From the NCBI GenBank assembly GCA_031549535.1, contig JAVBPP010000088.1, positions 1 through 35,659 on the forward strand: a stretch of DNA of 35,659 bases. The letters run 5' to 3'. The notes beneath the pieces were generated by a model that saw nothing but the letters and a program-made list of their open reading frames with translations, was not told the DNA's origin and did not search any database. The translations under genes and the position numbers were made by a program. The stretch comes from JAVBPP01 sp031549535. GTDB lineage: Bacteria > Bacillota > Clostridia > Oscillospirales > Acutalibacteraceae. This document shows, piece by piece, positions 6,796 through 14,200 of the stretch (the stretch's first letter is position 1; each line of letters opens with the position of its first letter).

Positions 6796-7521
6796 ATGCT
6801 GGATCAGTCAAGCCGTTTACCGCTCTATTTGCAGGTAAAGGATTTTTTGCTCAGCCGGATGGAAACCGGTGAATATCCCGTGGATACAAAGCTGCCGACC
6901 GAGAAAGAGCTAATGGATTTGCTCGGCGTCGGCCGCGTTACCGTGCGCGCCGCGCTGCAGGAGCTGGAATACGAGGGCAGAATCCGCAAACGCCACGGGG
7001 TGGGCACCTTTGTTGCCCCGCCGCCGCGCTCTTTTGCGCTGGAGCCTCTGATTTCCTTGAGCTATTCCCTGCGCCGTTCCGGTTTTTCCGTTACGAACGA
7101 AGTGCTGCAAAATGAAATTGTCCGGGCGGGCGGCGACTTGCTGGAGCAATGGCCCGCAGGCAATCGGCTCGGCCACATCAAACGCCTGCGCAAAGCGGGC
7201 AACACCGCCATGGCCATTGAAGAAAGCTATTTTACCGAGGAGACCTATGCCATCCTGCAAAAGCTGAATACGCAGGATTCGTTTGCCCACGCCCTGCTTT
7301 CCGCCCCCCATGTGGACATCGGGCGGATTGATATGCAGGTGATACTGCGCCAACCGGACGAGCAGGAGCGCACATTGCTGGGCATCGACGGTACCGGCCG
7401 CGTAGCCGCCATGCGCCGTTTAACCTATAACGCCGGCGAGGGGCAGCCGATTAGCCGCGTGGATTTCATTGTGAACGAGAAACTTTTGCTGCTTCCCTTC
7501 CATTTCAATGGGGTTTCTTAA
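6796..7521 (+). CDS. GntR-family (HutC/UTRA) transcriptional regulator
   Basis: A 241-residue regulator. The N-terminal winged helix-turn-helix covers about residues 8-75 (PLYLQVKDFLLSRM, then LPTEKELMDLLGVGRVTVR and a GVGTFV wing). The C-terminal UTRA effector-binding domain covers about 95-235. HutC-type GntR proteins usually repress catabolic genes until a small metabolite binds. The ATG at 6796 is preferred because GAGGT lies 6 bases before it; an in-frame GTG at 6781 lacks a clear site. It is transcribed divergently from the oxidoreductase operon through shared promoters, so it probably controls that operon and itself. The inducer is not deducible; a glycerol-phosphate-like metabolite is a guess from context. 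Confidence 0.92.
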   Translation: MLDQSSRLPLYLQVKDFLLSRMETGEYPVDTKLPTEKELMDLLGVGRVTVRAALQELEYEGRIRKRHGVGTFVAPPPRSFALEPLISLSYSLRRSGFSVTNEVLQNEIVRAGGDLLEQWPAGNRLGHIKRLRKAGNTAMAIEESYFTEETYAILQKLNTQDSFAHALLSAPHVDIGRIDMQVILRQPDEQERTLLGIDGTGRVAAMRRLTYNAGEGQPISRVDFIVNEKLLLLPFHFNGVS

Positions 7522-7539
7522 CAAATTTCAAAAAAAGGC

Positions 7540-7568
7540 TTGACTGTCAAGGCGTTCTGTGCTAAACT
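7540..7568 (+). promoter_or_regulatory. Promoter of the rpmG-secE-nusG-rplKA operon
   Basis: TTGACT (7540-7545), 17-base spacer, TAAACT (7563-7568). The predicted start near 7575 coincides with the first base of the hairpin at 7575-7589. Confidence 0.7.
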
Positions 7569-7574
7569 TTTTTC

Positions 7575-7599
7575 ACCTCTGTGAGAGGTCTCTTTTTTT
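7575..7599 (+). terminator. Rho-independent terminator at the operon start point
   Basis: ACCTCT-gtg-AGAGGT followed by CTC and seven T. It is well placed to end GntR transcription (stop at 7521). It also lies exactly where the ribosomal-protein operon transcript is predicted to begin, so that transcript would start with the hairpin. Confidence 0.6.
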
Positions 7600-7699
7600 G
7601 TGCGCAAAAATTGGGGCAGAAGCGCAGAGGGAGGCGATTGCGGCGAAATGCGTGTTGCCTTTCGCTGACAGACGATTCCAAAAAAATGGAGGTGCCGTT

Positions 7700-7849
7700 A
7701 TGAGGGTCAAAATTACATTATCCTGCACGGAGTGCAAACAGCGCAACTACAACACCATGAAAAACAAAAAGAACACACCGGACCGGCTGGAGATGAATAA
7801 GTACTGCCGTTTTTGCAGGAAACACACTCTCCATAAAGAAACAAAATGA
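7700..7849 (+). CDS. rpmG: 50S ribosomal protein L33
   Basis: A 49-residue ribosomal protein of the large subunit. It starts MRVKITLSCTECKQRNY and has two CxxC pairs (CTEC at residues 9-12 and CRFC near 37-40), the zinc-ribbon form of L33. The ATG at 7700 has GGAGG 8 bases upstream. It is the first gene of the rpmG-secE-nusG-rplK-rplA string, an order conserved in Firmicutes. The often-present tRNA-Trp gene between rpmG and secE is absent; secE follows after 15 bases. Confidence 0.96.
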   Translation: MRVKITLSCTECKQRNYNTMKNKKNTPDRLEMNKYCRFCRKHTLHKETK

Positions 7850-7864
7850 TGGAGGGAAAGTAGC

Positions 7865-8251
7865 ATGTTTATGGCGAAAAAAGAAGACTCCATAGTCGAA
7901 AAAGCCGCCAAAAAGGTTGCCGATGCCGAGAAAAAGGCAAAGCAGAAAAAGCCAAAAAAAGACAAAGGCAAACTGTTCCCCCGTATGTGGGCCGGTTTAA
8001 AGCGGTTTTGGAAGGACTTCCGCGGTGAGATGAAAAAAATCATCTGGCCGGACAGCAGAAGTATTTTAAAAAACACAGGCATTGTTTTGGGTACAGTTTT
8101 AGTCGTTGGCGTTATCATTTATTTGATTGACCGCGGCCTGTCCCTTGGCATCCGCGAGTTGTTCGAGCTGGCGGAAAATGTTGGCGGCGAGGCTGAGACC
8201 ACAACCACCGTTCCCGCCGCAATGATGCAGGCCTTCCGCCTGTTCTTCTAA
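7865..8251 (+). CDS. secE: Preprotein translocase subunit SecE
   Basis: A 128-residue small subunit of the SecYEG protein channel. The N-terminal 45 residues are strongly Lys/Glu-rich and probably cytoplasmic. The SecE signature FRGEMKKIIWPD follows at about 52-63, and a single membrane helix (about 74-92) precedes DRGLSLGIRELF. A C-terminal tail of about 30 residues beyond the conserved core makes it longer than most single-helix SecE proteins. The ATG at 7865 has GGAGGG 8 bases upstream; a second ATG two codons later is less well spaced. It lies between rpmG and nusG as expected. Confidence 0.95.
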   Translation: MFMAKKEDSIVEKAAKKVADAEKKAKQKKPKKDKGKLFPRMWAGLKRFWKDFRGEMKKIIWPDSRSILKNTGIVLGTVLVVGVIIYLIDRGLSLGIRELFELAENVGGEAETTTTVPAAMMQAFRLFF

Positions 8252-8269
8252 TCTGACAAGGAGGCTGCT

Positions 8270-8824
8270 ATGGCTGTCGACGCGAGATGGTATGTGGTGC
8301 ATACCTATTCCGGCTATGAGAATAAGGTCGCAACCAACATTGAGAAAATGGTGGAAAACCGCCGCATGGACGACCAGATTCTTGAGGTAAAGATCCCCAC
8401 CGAGCTTGTCACAGAAATCAAGGACGATAAAAAGCGGGAAGTGGAGCGCAAGCTCTTCCCCGGTTATGTTCTGGTAAAAGTGGCCGTAACCTATGACAAG
8501 GACGACCGCGCGACGATGAGCGACGAGGCATGGTTTGTAATCCGCAACACACGCGGCGTTACAGGCTTTGTCGGCCCGGAGAGTAAGGCCATGCCCCTGT
8601 CCGAGGCGGAGGTTCTGGCGCTGGGCGTTGAAAAGCGCAGCATTGAGGTCAATTACCAGGTTGGCGACACCGTCAATATCATTGACGAAATTTTTGACGG
8701 GTTTTCCGGCACGGTGGAAGAGCTGGATTTGGAAAACAACATGGTAAAGGTTTCCGTTTCCGCCCTGTTCGGCAGAGAAACTTTGGTTGAACTGGAGCTG
8801 GATCAGGTGGAACCAATCAGCTAA
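8270..8824 (+). CDS. nusG: Transcription termination/antitermination protein NusG
   Basis: A 184-residue transcription elongation factor that binds RNA polymerase and couples it to Rho or the ribosome. The NGN domain begins WYVVHTYSGYENKV and contains KLFPGYVLVK. The C-terminal KOW domain has VGDTVNIIDEIFDGFSGTV. Length and both domains are normal. AAGGAGG precedes the ATG at 8270, and the gene follows secE by 18 bases. Confidence 0.97.
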   Translation: MAVDARWYVVHTYSGYENKVATNIEKMVENRRMDDQILEVKIPTELVTEIKDDKKREVERKLFPGYVLVKVAVTYDKDDRATMSDEAWFVIRNTRGVTGFVGPESKAMPLSEAEVLALGVEKRSIEVNYQVGDTVNIIDEIFDGFSGTVEELDLENNMVKVSVSALFGRETLVELELDQVEPIS

Positions 8825-8847
8825 AAAGGTTACCCAAACGGTTTTCA

Positions 8848-8901
8848 GTGGGAGGAGACAGGCGGCGCATAACGCGCCCCGCTCGATCCGCCAATTACCA
8901 C
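8848..8901 (+). promoter_or_regulatory. Leader hairpin upstream of rplK, GTGGGAGGA...CCAC type
   Basis: GTGG (8848-8851) pairs with CCAC (8898-8901) and GGCGG pairs with CCGCC, leaving an asymmetric internal loop GAGGAGACA/AATTA. The same outer motif recurs at 9360-9387. Such motifs flanking rplK/rplA are expected for autogenous control by a ribosomal protein of the operon (L1 is the classical repressor); the assignment to L1 is inference. Confidence 0.55.
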
Positions 8902-8923
8902 ATCTTTTATGGAGGTGCTCATC

Positions 8924-9349
8924 ATGGCACAAAAAGTTATCGGACTCATTAAACTGCAGATTCCCGCTGGTAAGGCAACCCCCGCGCCGCCCGTCGGCCC
9001 CGCTCTGGGTCAGCACGGCGTGAACATCGTTGCGTTCACCAAGGATTTTAACGAGCGTACCAAAAACGACATCGGTATGATTATCCCTGTCGTCATCACG
9101 GTTTACGCAGACCGTTCCTTTTCCTTTATCACCAAAACACCGCCTGCCGCCATCCTGATTAAAAAGGCTTGCGGAATTGAGAGCGGTTCCGGCGTTCCCA
9201 ACAAAAACAAGGTCGCAAAGCTCAGCAGTGAGCAAGTCCGCAAAATCGCGGAGCAGAAGATGCCCGACTTAAACGCGGCGAGCATTGAGACAGCCATGAG
9301 CATGATTGCCGGCACAGCGCGCAGCATGGGCGTCACTGTTGAAGACTAG
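8924..9349 (+). CDS. rplK: 50S ribosomal protein L11
   Basis: A 141-residue ribosomal protein that forms the GTPase-associated centre of the 50S subunit. It has the N-terminal KLQIPAGKATPAPPVGPALG motif and the C-terminal RNA-binding domain with KIAEQKMPDLNA and GTARSMGV. The ATG at 8924 (MAQKVIG) has GGAGGTG 6 bases upstream; an upstream in-frame ATG at 8909 overlaps that ribosome site and is rejected. Length is exactly that of the family. Confidence 0.97.
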   Translation: MAQKVIGLIKLQIPAGKATPAPPVGPALGQHGVNIVAFTKDFNERTKNDIGMIIPVVITVYADRSFSFITKTPPAAILIKKACGIESGSGVPNKNKVAKLSSEQVRKIAEQKMPDLNAASIETAMSMIAGTARSMGVTVED

Positions 9350-9359
9350 TTTTAAGACC

Positions 9360-9387
9360 TCGTGGGAGGATTATCCGTTTACCACGA
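9360..9387 (+). promoter_or_regulatory. Second GTGGGAGGA...CCAC hairpin, between rplK and rplA
   Basis: TCGTGG pairs with CCACGA (9360-9365 with 9382-9387) around GAGGATTATCCGTTTA. It shares the GTGGGAGGA 5' side and the TTACCAC or TTTACCAC 3' side with the element before rplK, pointing to the same ligand. Confidence 0.5.
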
Positions 9388-9429
9388 AGCGCGCATACAA
9401 CTGCGCCTTATGATTTTGGAGGAAAACTT

Positions 9430-10128
9430 ATGAAACACGGAAAAAAATATAACGAGAGCGCAAAGCTCATTGACCGCAGCAATCTATATGACCCGGCCGA
9501 GGCGCTGGAGCTTGCTGTAAAAACTGCAACCGCAAAGTTTGACGAAACCGTCGAAGTCCACGTCCGCCTGGGCGTTGACTCCCGCCATGCCGACCAGCAG
9601 GTGCGCGGCGCGGTTGTTCTGCCGAACGGCACAGGCAGAAGTGTCCGCGTTGCAGTATTCGCCAAGGGCGACGATGCAAAGGCTGCAGAAGAGGCCGGTG
9701 CGGAAATCGTCGGCGCTGAGGACTTGGTAGCAAAAATCCAGGGCGAAGGCTTTATGGATTTTGATGTTTGTATTGCGGCGCCCAACATGATGGGCCTTGT
9801 CGGCCGCTTGGGTAAGGTGCTCGGCCCGCGCGGCTTGATGCCCAGCCCGAAGGCAGGCACCGTTACCCCCGATATTGCCAAGGCCGTTACAGAAGCGAAG
9901 GCCGGTAAAATCGAATACCGCCTGGATAAGACGAACATCATTCACTGCCCAATCGGCAAAGTTTCTTTCGGCGCTGAAAAGCTGGGCGAAAACTTTTCTA
10001 CGCTGTTGGATGCCATCGTTAAGGCAAAGCCCGCCGCCGCCAAGGGGCAGTATATCCGCTCCTGCGTGCTGGCAACAACCATGGGGCCGAGCGTTAAGAT
10101 TAACCCGGTTAAGGTGGTTGGCCAATAA
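9430..10128 (+). CDS. rplA: 50S ribosomal protein L1
   Basis: A 232-residue ribosomal protein of the L1 stalk and, in many bacteria, translational repressor of its own operon. It starts MKHGKKYNESAKLIDRS. It carries VRLGVDSRHADQQVRGAVVLP and the signature GRLGKVLGPRGLMPSPKAGT in the middle. TTMGPSVKINP is near the C-terminus. Length is normal. GGAGG lies 8 bases before the ATG. It ends the rpmG-rplA transcription unit; a fresh promoter for rplJL begins five bases after its stop. Confidence 0.97.
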   Translation: MKHGKKYNESAKLIDRSNLYDPAEALELAVKTATAKFDETVEVHVRLGVDSRHADQQVRGAVVLPNGTGRSVRVAVFAKGDDAKAAEEAGAEIVGAEDLVAKIQGEGFMDFDVCIAAPNMMGLVGRLGKVLGPRGLMPSPKAGTVTPDIAKAVTEAKAGKIEYRLDKTNIIHCPIGKVSFGAEKLGENFSTLLDAIVKAKPAAAKGQYIRSCVLATTMGPSVKINPVKVVGQ

Positions 10129-10132
10129 ACTG

Positions 10133-10161
10133 TTGACAAGTTCGTCAACATGTGTTATGCT
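10133..10161 (+). promoter_or_regulatory. Promoter of rplJL
   Basis: TTGACA (10133-10138), 17-base spacer, TATGCT (10156-10161). The -35 is a perfect consensus and the start would be near 10168, immediately before the L10 leader. Confidence 0.8.
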
Positions 10162-10169
10162 TTCATACA

Positions 10170-10322
10170 GTTCTGACCAAAGACAGCAGGTGCAGCACGC
10201 TGCGTAAGTGAAACCACGCCTGCCGAGGGAAGAAAACCGTTTTTGCGCGGTTTTGGAACAGTGCAGTTTTGTACGATTGTTCAACCCCTCTCATGGTCTT
10301 CATGGGTGGGGTTTTCTGTTTC
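10170..10322 (+). promoter_or_regulatory. Ribosomal protein L10 leader with attenuator
   Basis: The segment TGACCAAAGACAGCAGGTG followed by CGCCTGCCGAGG is the classic L10(L12)4-binding leader that represses rplJL when the proteins are in excess; GCAGG pairs with CCTGC. Downstream are an AAAACCG/CGGTTTT hairpin and a terminator-like hairpin AACCCC/GGGGTT (10283-10288 with 10308-10313) with a T-rich tail to 10322. This suggests transcription attenuation. The leader type is established knowledge; the exact switch is inferred. Confidence 0.85.
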
Positions 10323-10360
10323 CCGGTTTAGAATGGACTTAACTTTTTGGAGGTGAAACT

Positions 10361-10894
10361 ATGCCAAGTGAAAAGATTTTAGAGCAAAAAAAGCAAATTG
10401 TCAGCGAATTGGTTGAAACGCTCAACGCCTCCTGCGCAGGTGTTTTGGTCAACTACAAGGGCATCAACGTGGAAGACGACACCAAGCTGCGCAAGGAGCT
10501 GCGTGAAGCAAACATTTCTTACACCGTCATCAAGAACAAGCTGCTCAAGCTTGCGGTGAAAGAGGCGAACCTGCCGGAGCTGGATGCAGACCTTACCGGC
10601 ACCACCGCACTCGCAGTGAGTAAGGACGACCACGTCGCAGCAGCGCGTATCCTGGGTAAATTCGCAGATACGCACAAGCATTTTGAGCTGAAGAGCGGAT
10701 TCCTGGACGGGAAGGCAATCAATCTGGAAATGGTAACAAGCCTTGCCAAGCTGCCCACAAGAGAGGTTTTGCTTGCAACGGTTTGCAACGCGTTTAACGC
10801 TCCGATTTCCGCATTTGCCCGCGTGATTCAGGCAATCGTAGACAAAAGCGGCGAGGCTGCACCCGCAGAAGAAGCCGCACCCGCCGCAGAATAA
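10361..10894 (+). CDS. rplJ: 50S ribosomal protein L10
   Basis: A 177-residue ribosomal protein that anchors L7/L12 dimers to the 50S stalk. It starts MPSEKILEQKKQIVSEL and contains NYKGINVEDDTKLRKELRE and IKNKLLKLAVKE typical of L10. The C-terminal segment ends in an Ala/Glu/Pro tail (AAPAEEAAPAAE) after the L12-binding helix. TTGGAGGTG is the ribosome site. It lies between the L10 leader, which controls it, and rplL. Confidence 0.97.
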   Translation: MPSEKILEQKKQIVSELVETLNASCAGVLVNYKGINVEDDTKLRKELREANISYTVIKNKLLKLAVKEANLPELDADLTGTTALAVSKDDHVAAARILGKFADTHKHFELKSGFLDGKAINLEMVTSLAKLPTREVLLATVCNAFNAPISAFARVIQAIVDKSGEAAPAEEAAPAAE

Positions 10895-10933
10895 GTATTA
10901 CACAAAAGAAAGATAATGGAGGTAAATCATATT

Positions 10934-11311
10934 ATGGCATCTGAAAAAATTGCTGCTATGATCGAAACGATCAAAGAGCTGTCCGTTCTGGAACTGTCTG
11001 AGCTTGTCCACGCTGTGGAAGAGGAATTCGGTGTTTCCGCCGCTGCTGCAGTCGCAGTCGCAGCCCCCGCTGCAGGCGCTGCCGCCGCTGAGGAAGAGAA
11101 GACCGAGTTTGACGTCATTCTTGCCGAGGTCGGCGCTGAGAAGATTAAGGTCATCAAGGTTGTTCGCGAGCTTACAGGCCTCGGCCTTGCCGAAGCGAAA
11201 GCCCTTGTTGACGGCGCTCCCAAAGCCCTGAAAGAAGCAATCTCTAAGGACGACGCGGAAGCTGCCAAAGCAAAGCTGGAAGAAGTCGGCGCGAAAGTCG
11301 AAATCAAATAA
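10934..11311 (+). CDS. rplL: 50S ribosomal protein L7/L12
   Basis: A 125-residue acidic stalk protein that recruits translation GTPases. The N-terminal dimerisation domain (MASEKIAAMIETIKEL), an Ala-rich hinge (about residues 40-58) and the globular C-terminal domain with EKTEFDV, KIKVIKVVRE and GLAEAKALVDGAPK are all present. The start is ATG 10934 with GGAGGT 10 bases upstream; the earlier ATG at 10916 overlaps the ribosome site. The gene is directly followed by a strong terminator, and the usual rpoB neighbour is absent. Confidence 0.97.
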   Translation: MASEKIAAMIETIKELSVLELSELVHAVEEEFGVSAAAAVAVAAPAAGAAAAEEEKTEFDVILAEVGAEKIKVIKVVRELTGLGLAEAKALVDGAPKALKEAISKDDAEAAKAKLEEVGAKVEIK

Positions 11312-11329
11312 GCAAGTGGATACATGCAA

Positions 11330-11355
11330 AAAGCTGCCAATCGGCAGCTTTTTTT
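11330..11355 (+). terminator. Terminator after rplL
   Basis: AAGCTGCC-aatc-GGCAGCTT followed by further T (11351-11355) is a clear intrinsic terminator that closes the ribosomal-protein cluster. Confidence 0.9.
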
Positions 11356-11373
11356 ATAGCGAAAATCTCTATA

Positions 11374-11724
11374 TTATTGTCTCAATATTTTCTCCATTGT
11401 TTTACCCTTTGCCAACTCATCCACCAGCTTATCGAGCCAGCGCAGTTTTTGCATGATTTCGTCCTCAATTTCCTCGACACGATATCCGCAAATCACGCCT
11501 TTGATGAGCGACGCGTTCGGGTTCATCCGCGGAGCCTGCGTGTAGAAGGTTTCCATATCCACCGCGTCGTCTATCTGTTGCTGCAGGGTATCCTTGTCGT
11601 AGCCGGTGAGCCAAAAAATAATTTCATCTACCTCCGCCTTCGTCCTGCCCTTTTTCGCCGCTTTCTCGAGATACATCGGGTAGACGCTTGCAAAAGTCAT
11701 GGTGTAAGCACGCGGCTTTTTCAT
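11374..11724 (-). CDS. DUF2200-family protein
   Basis: A 116-residue soluble protein starting MKKPRAYTMTFASVYPMY. It contains GRTKAEVDEIIFWLTGYD and later MNPNASLIKGVICGYRVEEIED, the hallmark blocks of DUF2200. Members are small, widespread in Firmicutes and without an established function; the fold resembles small alpha-helical YdhG/DUF1801-type neighbours in annotation but that does not give a role. The start at 11724 follows the stop of the small membrane protein by 6 bases, so the two are probably co-transcribed. Confidence 0.88.
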   Translation of the reverse strand: MKKPRAYTMTFASVYPMYLEKAAKKGRTKAEVDEIIFWLTGYDKDTLQQQIDDAVDMETFYTQAPRMNPNASLIKGVICGYRVEEIEDEIMQKLRWLDKLVDELAKGKTMEKILRQ

Positions 11725-11730
11725 GAAATC

Positions 11731-12099
11731 TTATCCTTTCTTCCCTTTTCGTTTGCTAGCCGTTATGATGCCGAGCACAAGCAGCAGGACGCCCAGCGCA
11801 ATGCCGGTGTATCCCAACCATGTCGCATCCCCAAACTCGCCGTCGAGCAGCAGAGCAATCGAAAGGGTCACGCCTCCAGGCCCAAAGCAGAGCAGCAAAA
11901 GGGGGAGGATGAACTCTTTTTTCAGAACGCCTGCATTGTAGATTCCCCACAAAATCAGCAAAAACCCCGCAACAAAGCCGATGAGACTCAGCCCGGGGGC
12001 ATCCTGCGCATTGCCCAGGAAGAAAAGCAGAGCGGCAACCGCCAGCCCAGCGAGGATAGGCGCGAGAACCTTGGGACGAATGAATTGACGCATTGTCAT
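11731..12099 (-). CDS. Small four-helix membrane protein
   Basis: A 122-residue protein with about four hydrophobic segments (roughly residues 10-26, 34-52, 60-80 and 90-112) and a basic C-terminus (ASKRKGKKG). No family is recognised. I chose ATG 12099 (MTMRQF) because GAGGTG lies 5 bases upstream; the open frame extends ten codons further without a ribosome site. It precedes the DUF2200 gene by 6 bases. A promoter TTGATT, 18-base spacer, TATAAT on the minus strand (plus 12132-12161) overlaps the stop of the PH-domain gene behind it. Confidence 0.7.
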   Translation of the reverse strand: MTMRQFIRPKVLAPILAGLAVAALLFFLGNAQDAPGLSLIGFVAGFLLILWGIYNAGVLKKEFILPLLLLCFGPGGVTLSIALLLDGEFGDATWLGYTGIALGVLLLVLGIITASKRKGKKG

Positions 12100-12131
12100 A
12101 CTTACACCTCTTCTTCGCATGTTCGCCACCT

Positions 12132-12161
12132 ATTATATACCTCTTGTCACTATTTAATCAA
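12132..12161 (-). promoter_or_regulatory. Promoter for the small membrane protein/DUF2200 pair
   Basis: On the minus strand TTGATT (plus 12156-12161), 18-base spacer, TATAAT (plus 12132-12137). The -35 overlaps the stop codon at 12158 of the upstream gene. Confidence 0.6.
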
Positions 12162-13636
12162 GCAATAAATTCTCCGGAGCTATCCGAGCATTTGGCTGCC
12201 CTCTCCCCTATTTCCTCTAAGTCACCCAAGGGAAACAGCCCTGTGCGCTGTAGCTTTGTTTTGGGGCCGGATAGCAGAAAGAACAGCAGCCTGCCCGCAG
12301 CAAATTTTTGGTATAGGCGGTTGCTGCGCAAGAGGGTGCTTTGGATGTTGCCGTAACGAAACACACCCGTCCGTTTAGAAAAAATGCCGCTGGTATACTG
12401 CAGCAGGGTGCTGTCATAACGCAGGGTCTTTGTGCGGTAGCTCAGCACCGCGCCTATGATACACAACGCAAACACCGCAAGAGGGAGCAGCCATGCGTGC
12501 GCAAGCGGAATGAGGCAAAGCGGTGCGGCCAGTGCTCCCAAAAGCAGGGTGCGCAGCGTAAGTGAAAGCCACGCCACCCGGTGCTGCAGCCTCTCTTCCC
12601 CCGTGCAGTGGGTAAACGCCGGGACGCAGCTTTCCATCACGCGCTGCATTTGCTCCTTCGTCGTCAGCAGGCAGAGTTGCGGGGTCTCTTTTTTTTCGTT
12701 GCCCATACCGACTACTGCCAATTCCACACTATACAGACCAAAGAGCCTAGCCAGCGCCGGCTGGCGGATAAACACCGCATTCACGCGGCTTTCGCGGAAG
12801 CTGTAGCTGCTCTTCTTTAGCCTGCCATAGCTGATGTAGAGATTGGTTTCATCCCGCTCCAAGCGAAAATCAGCCAAATTCAATAGGCTGAATACAAAGC
12901 CAACGACGGCGAACAGCAGAATCGCAAACAGCGAAAAAAGCGTTTCTCCAAGCTGGCTCGTTTCCCCCGCCGTAAACAGCGGAATACCAACGGTAAGCCC
13001 TACGGTCACCATTTGCACCCAGGGGAGGGAAAGCAAGCGATGCGCAAACACCTGCAGGAAGGTATATGAAATCACCGGCATCCGTGGCGAGGCAACGCCG
13101 GGCAATGCGGCTTCTTCCCCCTGTAACAACGCCGCTCGGCGCAGCAGCAGGGTTTCGTGAAACTCCTGCGCAAGCGCCTGATGCAAAATAAAGACAAAAT
13201 CCGTTTTATTTGCTGTCTGCGTGGAGTTCAAGTCCACCTTGACCTTGCTGGTTCCGACAAAGCGTTCAAACAGGTTGCGTTCCACATTTACTGTTGCGAT
13301 ATTTTGTAGCGGGAGTTTTGACATGCGCTTGTATAACGTACGTTTTTCATAAACCAAACAGTCGTCCTTAATATAAAACACCGTTTTATGCCAGGAAAAT
13401 AAAAAGAACAACAAAAGCACAAGTAGGGCAAGAAGAAACAAAACACTGCTCAGATAAGCACCCTTCAAGCCAAAGCTTTCGGCCGAGTCCAACAAATTTA
13501 ACCAAAACTCTTTTGTAAATATCGCCTGCAGGGAGCTCCCCATGCTGTTCCAGCCAAAGACGAGGAGCAGAAAAAAGGTAATGCCCATGCGCTCCACAAT
13601 AAAGCTCACATGGTTGCGCGTTGGCCGTTCAAACAT
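12158..13636 (-). CDS. Large bacterial PH-domain (bPH2/DUF304) membrane protein, YdbT-like
   Basis: A 492-residue membrane protein with paired hydrophobic helices alternating with soluble modules (about residues 95-180, 270-330 and 420-485). Each module has the bPH2 pattern of a basic/aromatic strand followed by a beta-rich stretch (for example PLQNIATVNVERN, FRESRVNAVFIRQPA, FRYGNIQSTLLRSN). This matches YdbT-type proteins, which occur with a YdbS-type partner. In Bacillus the pair affects sensitivity to certain antimicrobials; the role here is unproven. The start at 13636 (MFERPTRN) overlaps the YdbS-like gene's stop by 8 bases, showing translational coupling. Confidence 0.85.
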   Translation of the reverse strand: MFERPTRNHVSFIVERMGITFFLLLVFGWNSMGSSLQAIFTKEFWLNLLDSAESFGLKGAYLSSVLFLLALLVLLLFFLFSWHKTVFYIKDDCLVYEKRTLYKRMSKLPLQNIATVNVERNLFERFVGTSKVKVDLNSTQTANKTDFVFILHQALAQEFHETLLLRRAALLQGEEAALPGVASPRMPVISYTFLQVFAHRLLSLPWVQMVTVGLTVGIPLFTAGETSQLGETLFSLFAILLFAVVGFVFSLLNLADFRLERDETNLYISYGRLKKSSYSFRESRVNAVFIRQPALARLFGLYSVELAVVGMGNEKKETPQLCLLTTKEQMQRVMESCVPAFTHCTGEERLQHRVAWLSLTLRTLLLGALAAPLCLIPLAHAWLLPLAVFALCIIGAVLSYRTKTLRYDSTLLQYTSGIFSKRTGVFRYGNIQSTLLRSNRLYQKFAAGRLLFFLLSGPKTKLQRTGLFPLGDLEEIGERAAKCSDSSGEFIA

Positions 13637-14138
13637 CCTGCTCCGTCCCTTCCGGCCCCCGCGCGGCACGCAGTTTTTTTTCAATTGTTGCATTCAGATA
13701 CAGGGCAATTTGCTCCGCCCGTTCCGGCTCAATAAAGCGGAACGCGGCGGCCGACCCCGCCGTTGTAACAACCACCTTCGCCACGCCGCAGAACCGATCC
13801 AGCGGACCGCGCGCCACATCAATCTGGTGAACACGGTCAATCGGAACCAGGGTTCTTTTGATGAAAAATATGCCCTCTATAATTTCCAGCCGGTCATCCG
13901 CAATCAAGTAGCGGTAGCGCGCATGGCGCAGCTTGGGCAGCGTTAGAAACAACACAAGGCACAGCAGCGCACCGCTTGCAAACACCAGAACACTGCCCCA
14001 GGAGGCCGTGAGCGTTTGCAGCGCCCAGCCACCCGCAAGAAACGGCAACAGCAGAAACAGCATTTGTATCCCCGTTGTGAGATACAGCAATTTCAACGCG
14101 TTTTGTGTTAACGATTCATATTCCGCATGATTTCCCAT
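13629..14138 (-). CDS. Small bacterial PH-domain membrane protein, YdbS-like
   Basis: A 169-residue protein with two adjacent hydrophobic helices (about residues 25-45 and 50-70) and a C-terminal bPH2 domain containing RYRYLIADDRLEIIEGIFFIKRT-like features and the VPIDRVHQIDVARGPLDR block that defines the family. It forms a coupled pair with the larger YdbT-like protein (8-base overlap). The ATG at 14138 has GGGAGG 5 bases upstream; the open frame upstream has no ribosome site. The pair probably forms one membrane complex. Confidence 0.87.
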   Translation of the reverse strand: MGNHAEYESLTQNALKLLYLTTGIQMLFLLLPFLAGGWALQTLTASWGSVLVFASGALLCLVLFLTLPKLRHARYRYLIADDRLEIIEGIFFIKRTLVPIDRVHQIDVARGPLDRFCGVAKVVVTTAGSAAAFRFIEPERAEQIALYLNATIEKKLRAARGPEGTEQDV

Positions 14139-14158
14139 GCATTCCTCCCAAAAATCAA

Positions 14159-14194
14159 GCCGCAGCAACGGGCAAGCCCGCCGGTTGCTGCGGC
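14159..14194 (-). terminator. Terminator after the CNNM gene
   Basis: GCCGCAGCAAC and GTTGCTGCGGC form an 11-bp stem with a loop that itself contains GGGC/GCCC. On the minus strand it is followed by TTGATTTTT. It ends the CNNM transcript and sits right before the ribosome site of the PH-domain pair. Confidence 0.75.
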
Positions 14195-14200
14195 ACTGTA

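Noticed and set aside
8099..9235. 378-codon open frame antisense to secE-nusG-rplK
   Set aside because: It crosses three conserved genes and their intergenic regions, and no domain is recognisable. It is a codon-bias shadow.
9484..10284. 266-codon open frame antisense to rplA and the L10 leader
   Set aside because: It covers a ribosomal protein gene and its regulatory leader, with no ribosome site or domain.
12158..14138. The two PH-domain genes as a split single gene
   Set aside because: They overlap by 8 bases with separate ribosome site and start, and the YdbS/YdbT two-gene arrangement is a known normal one.
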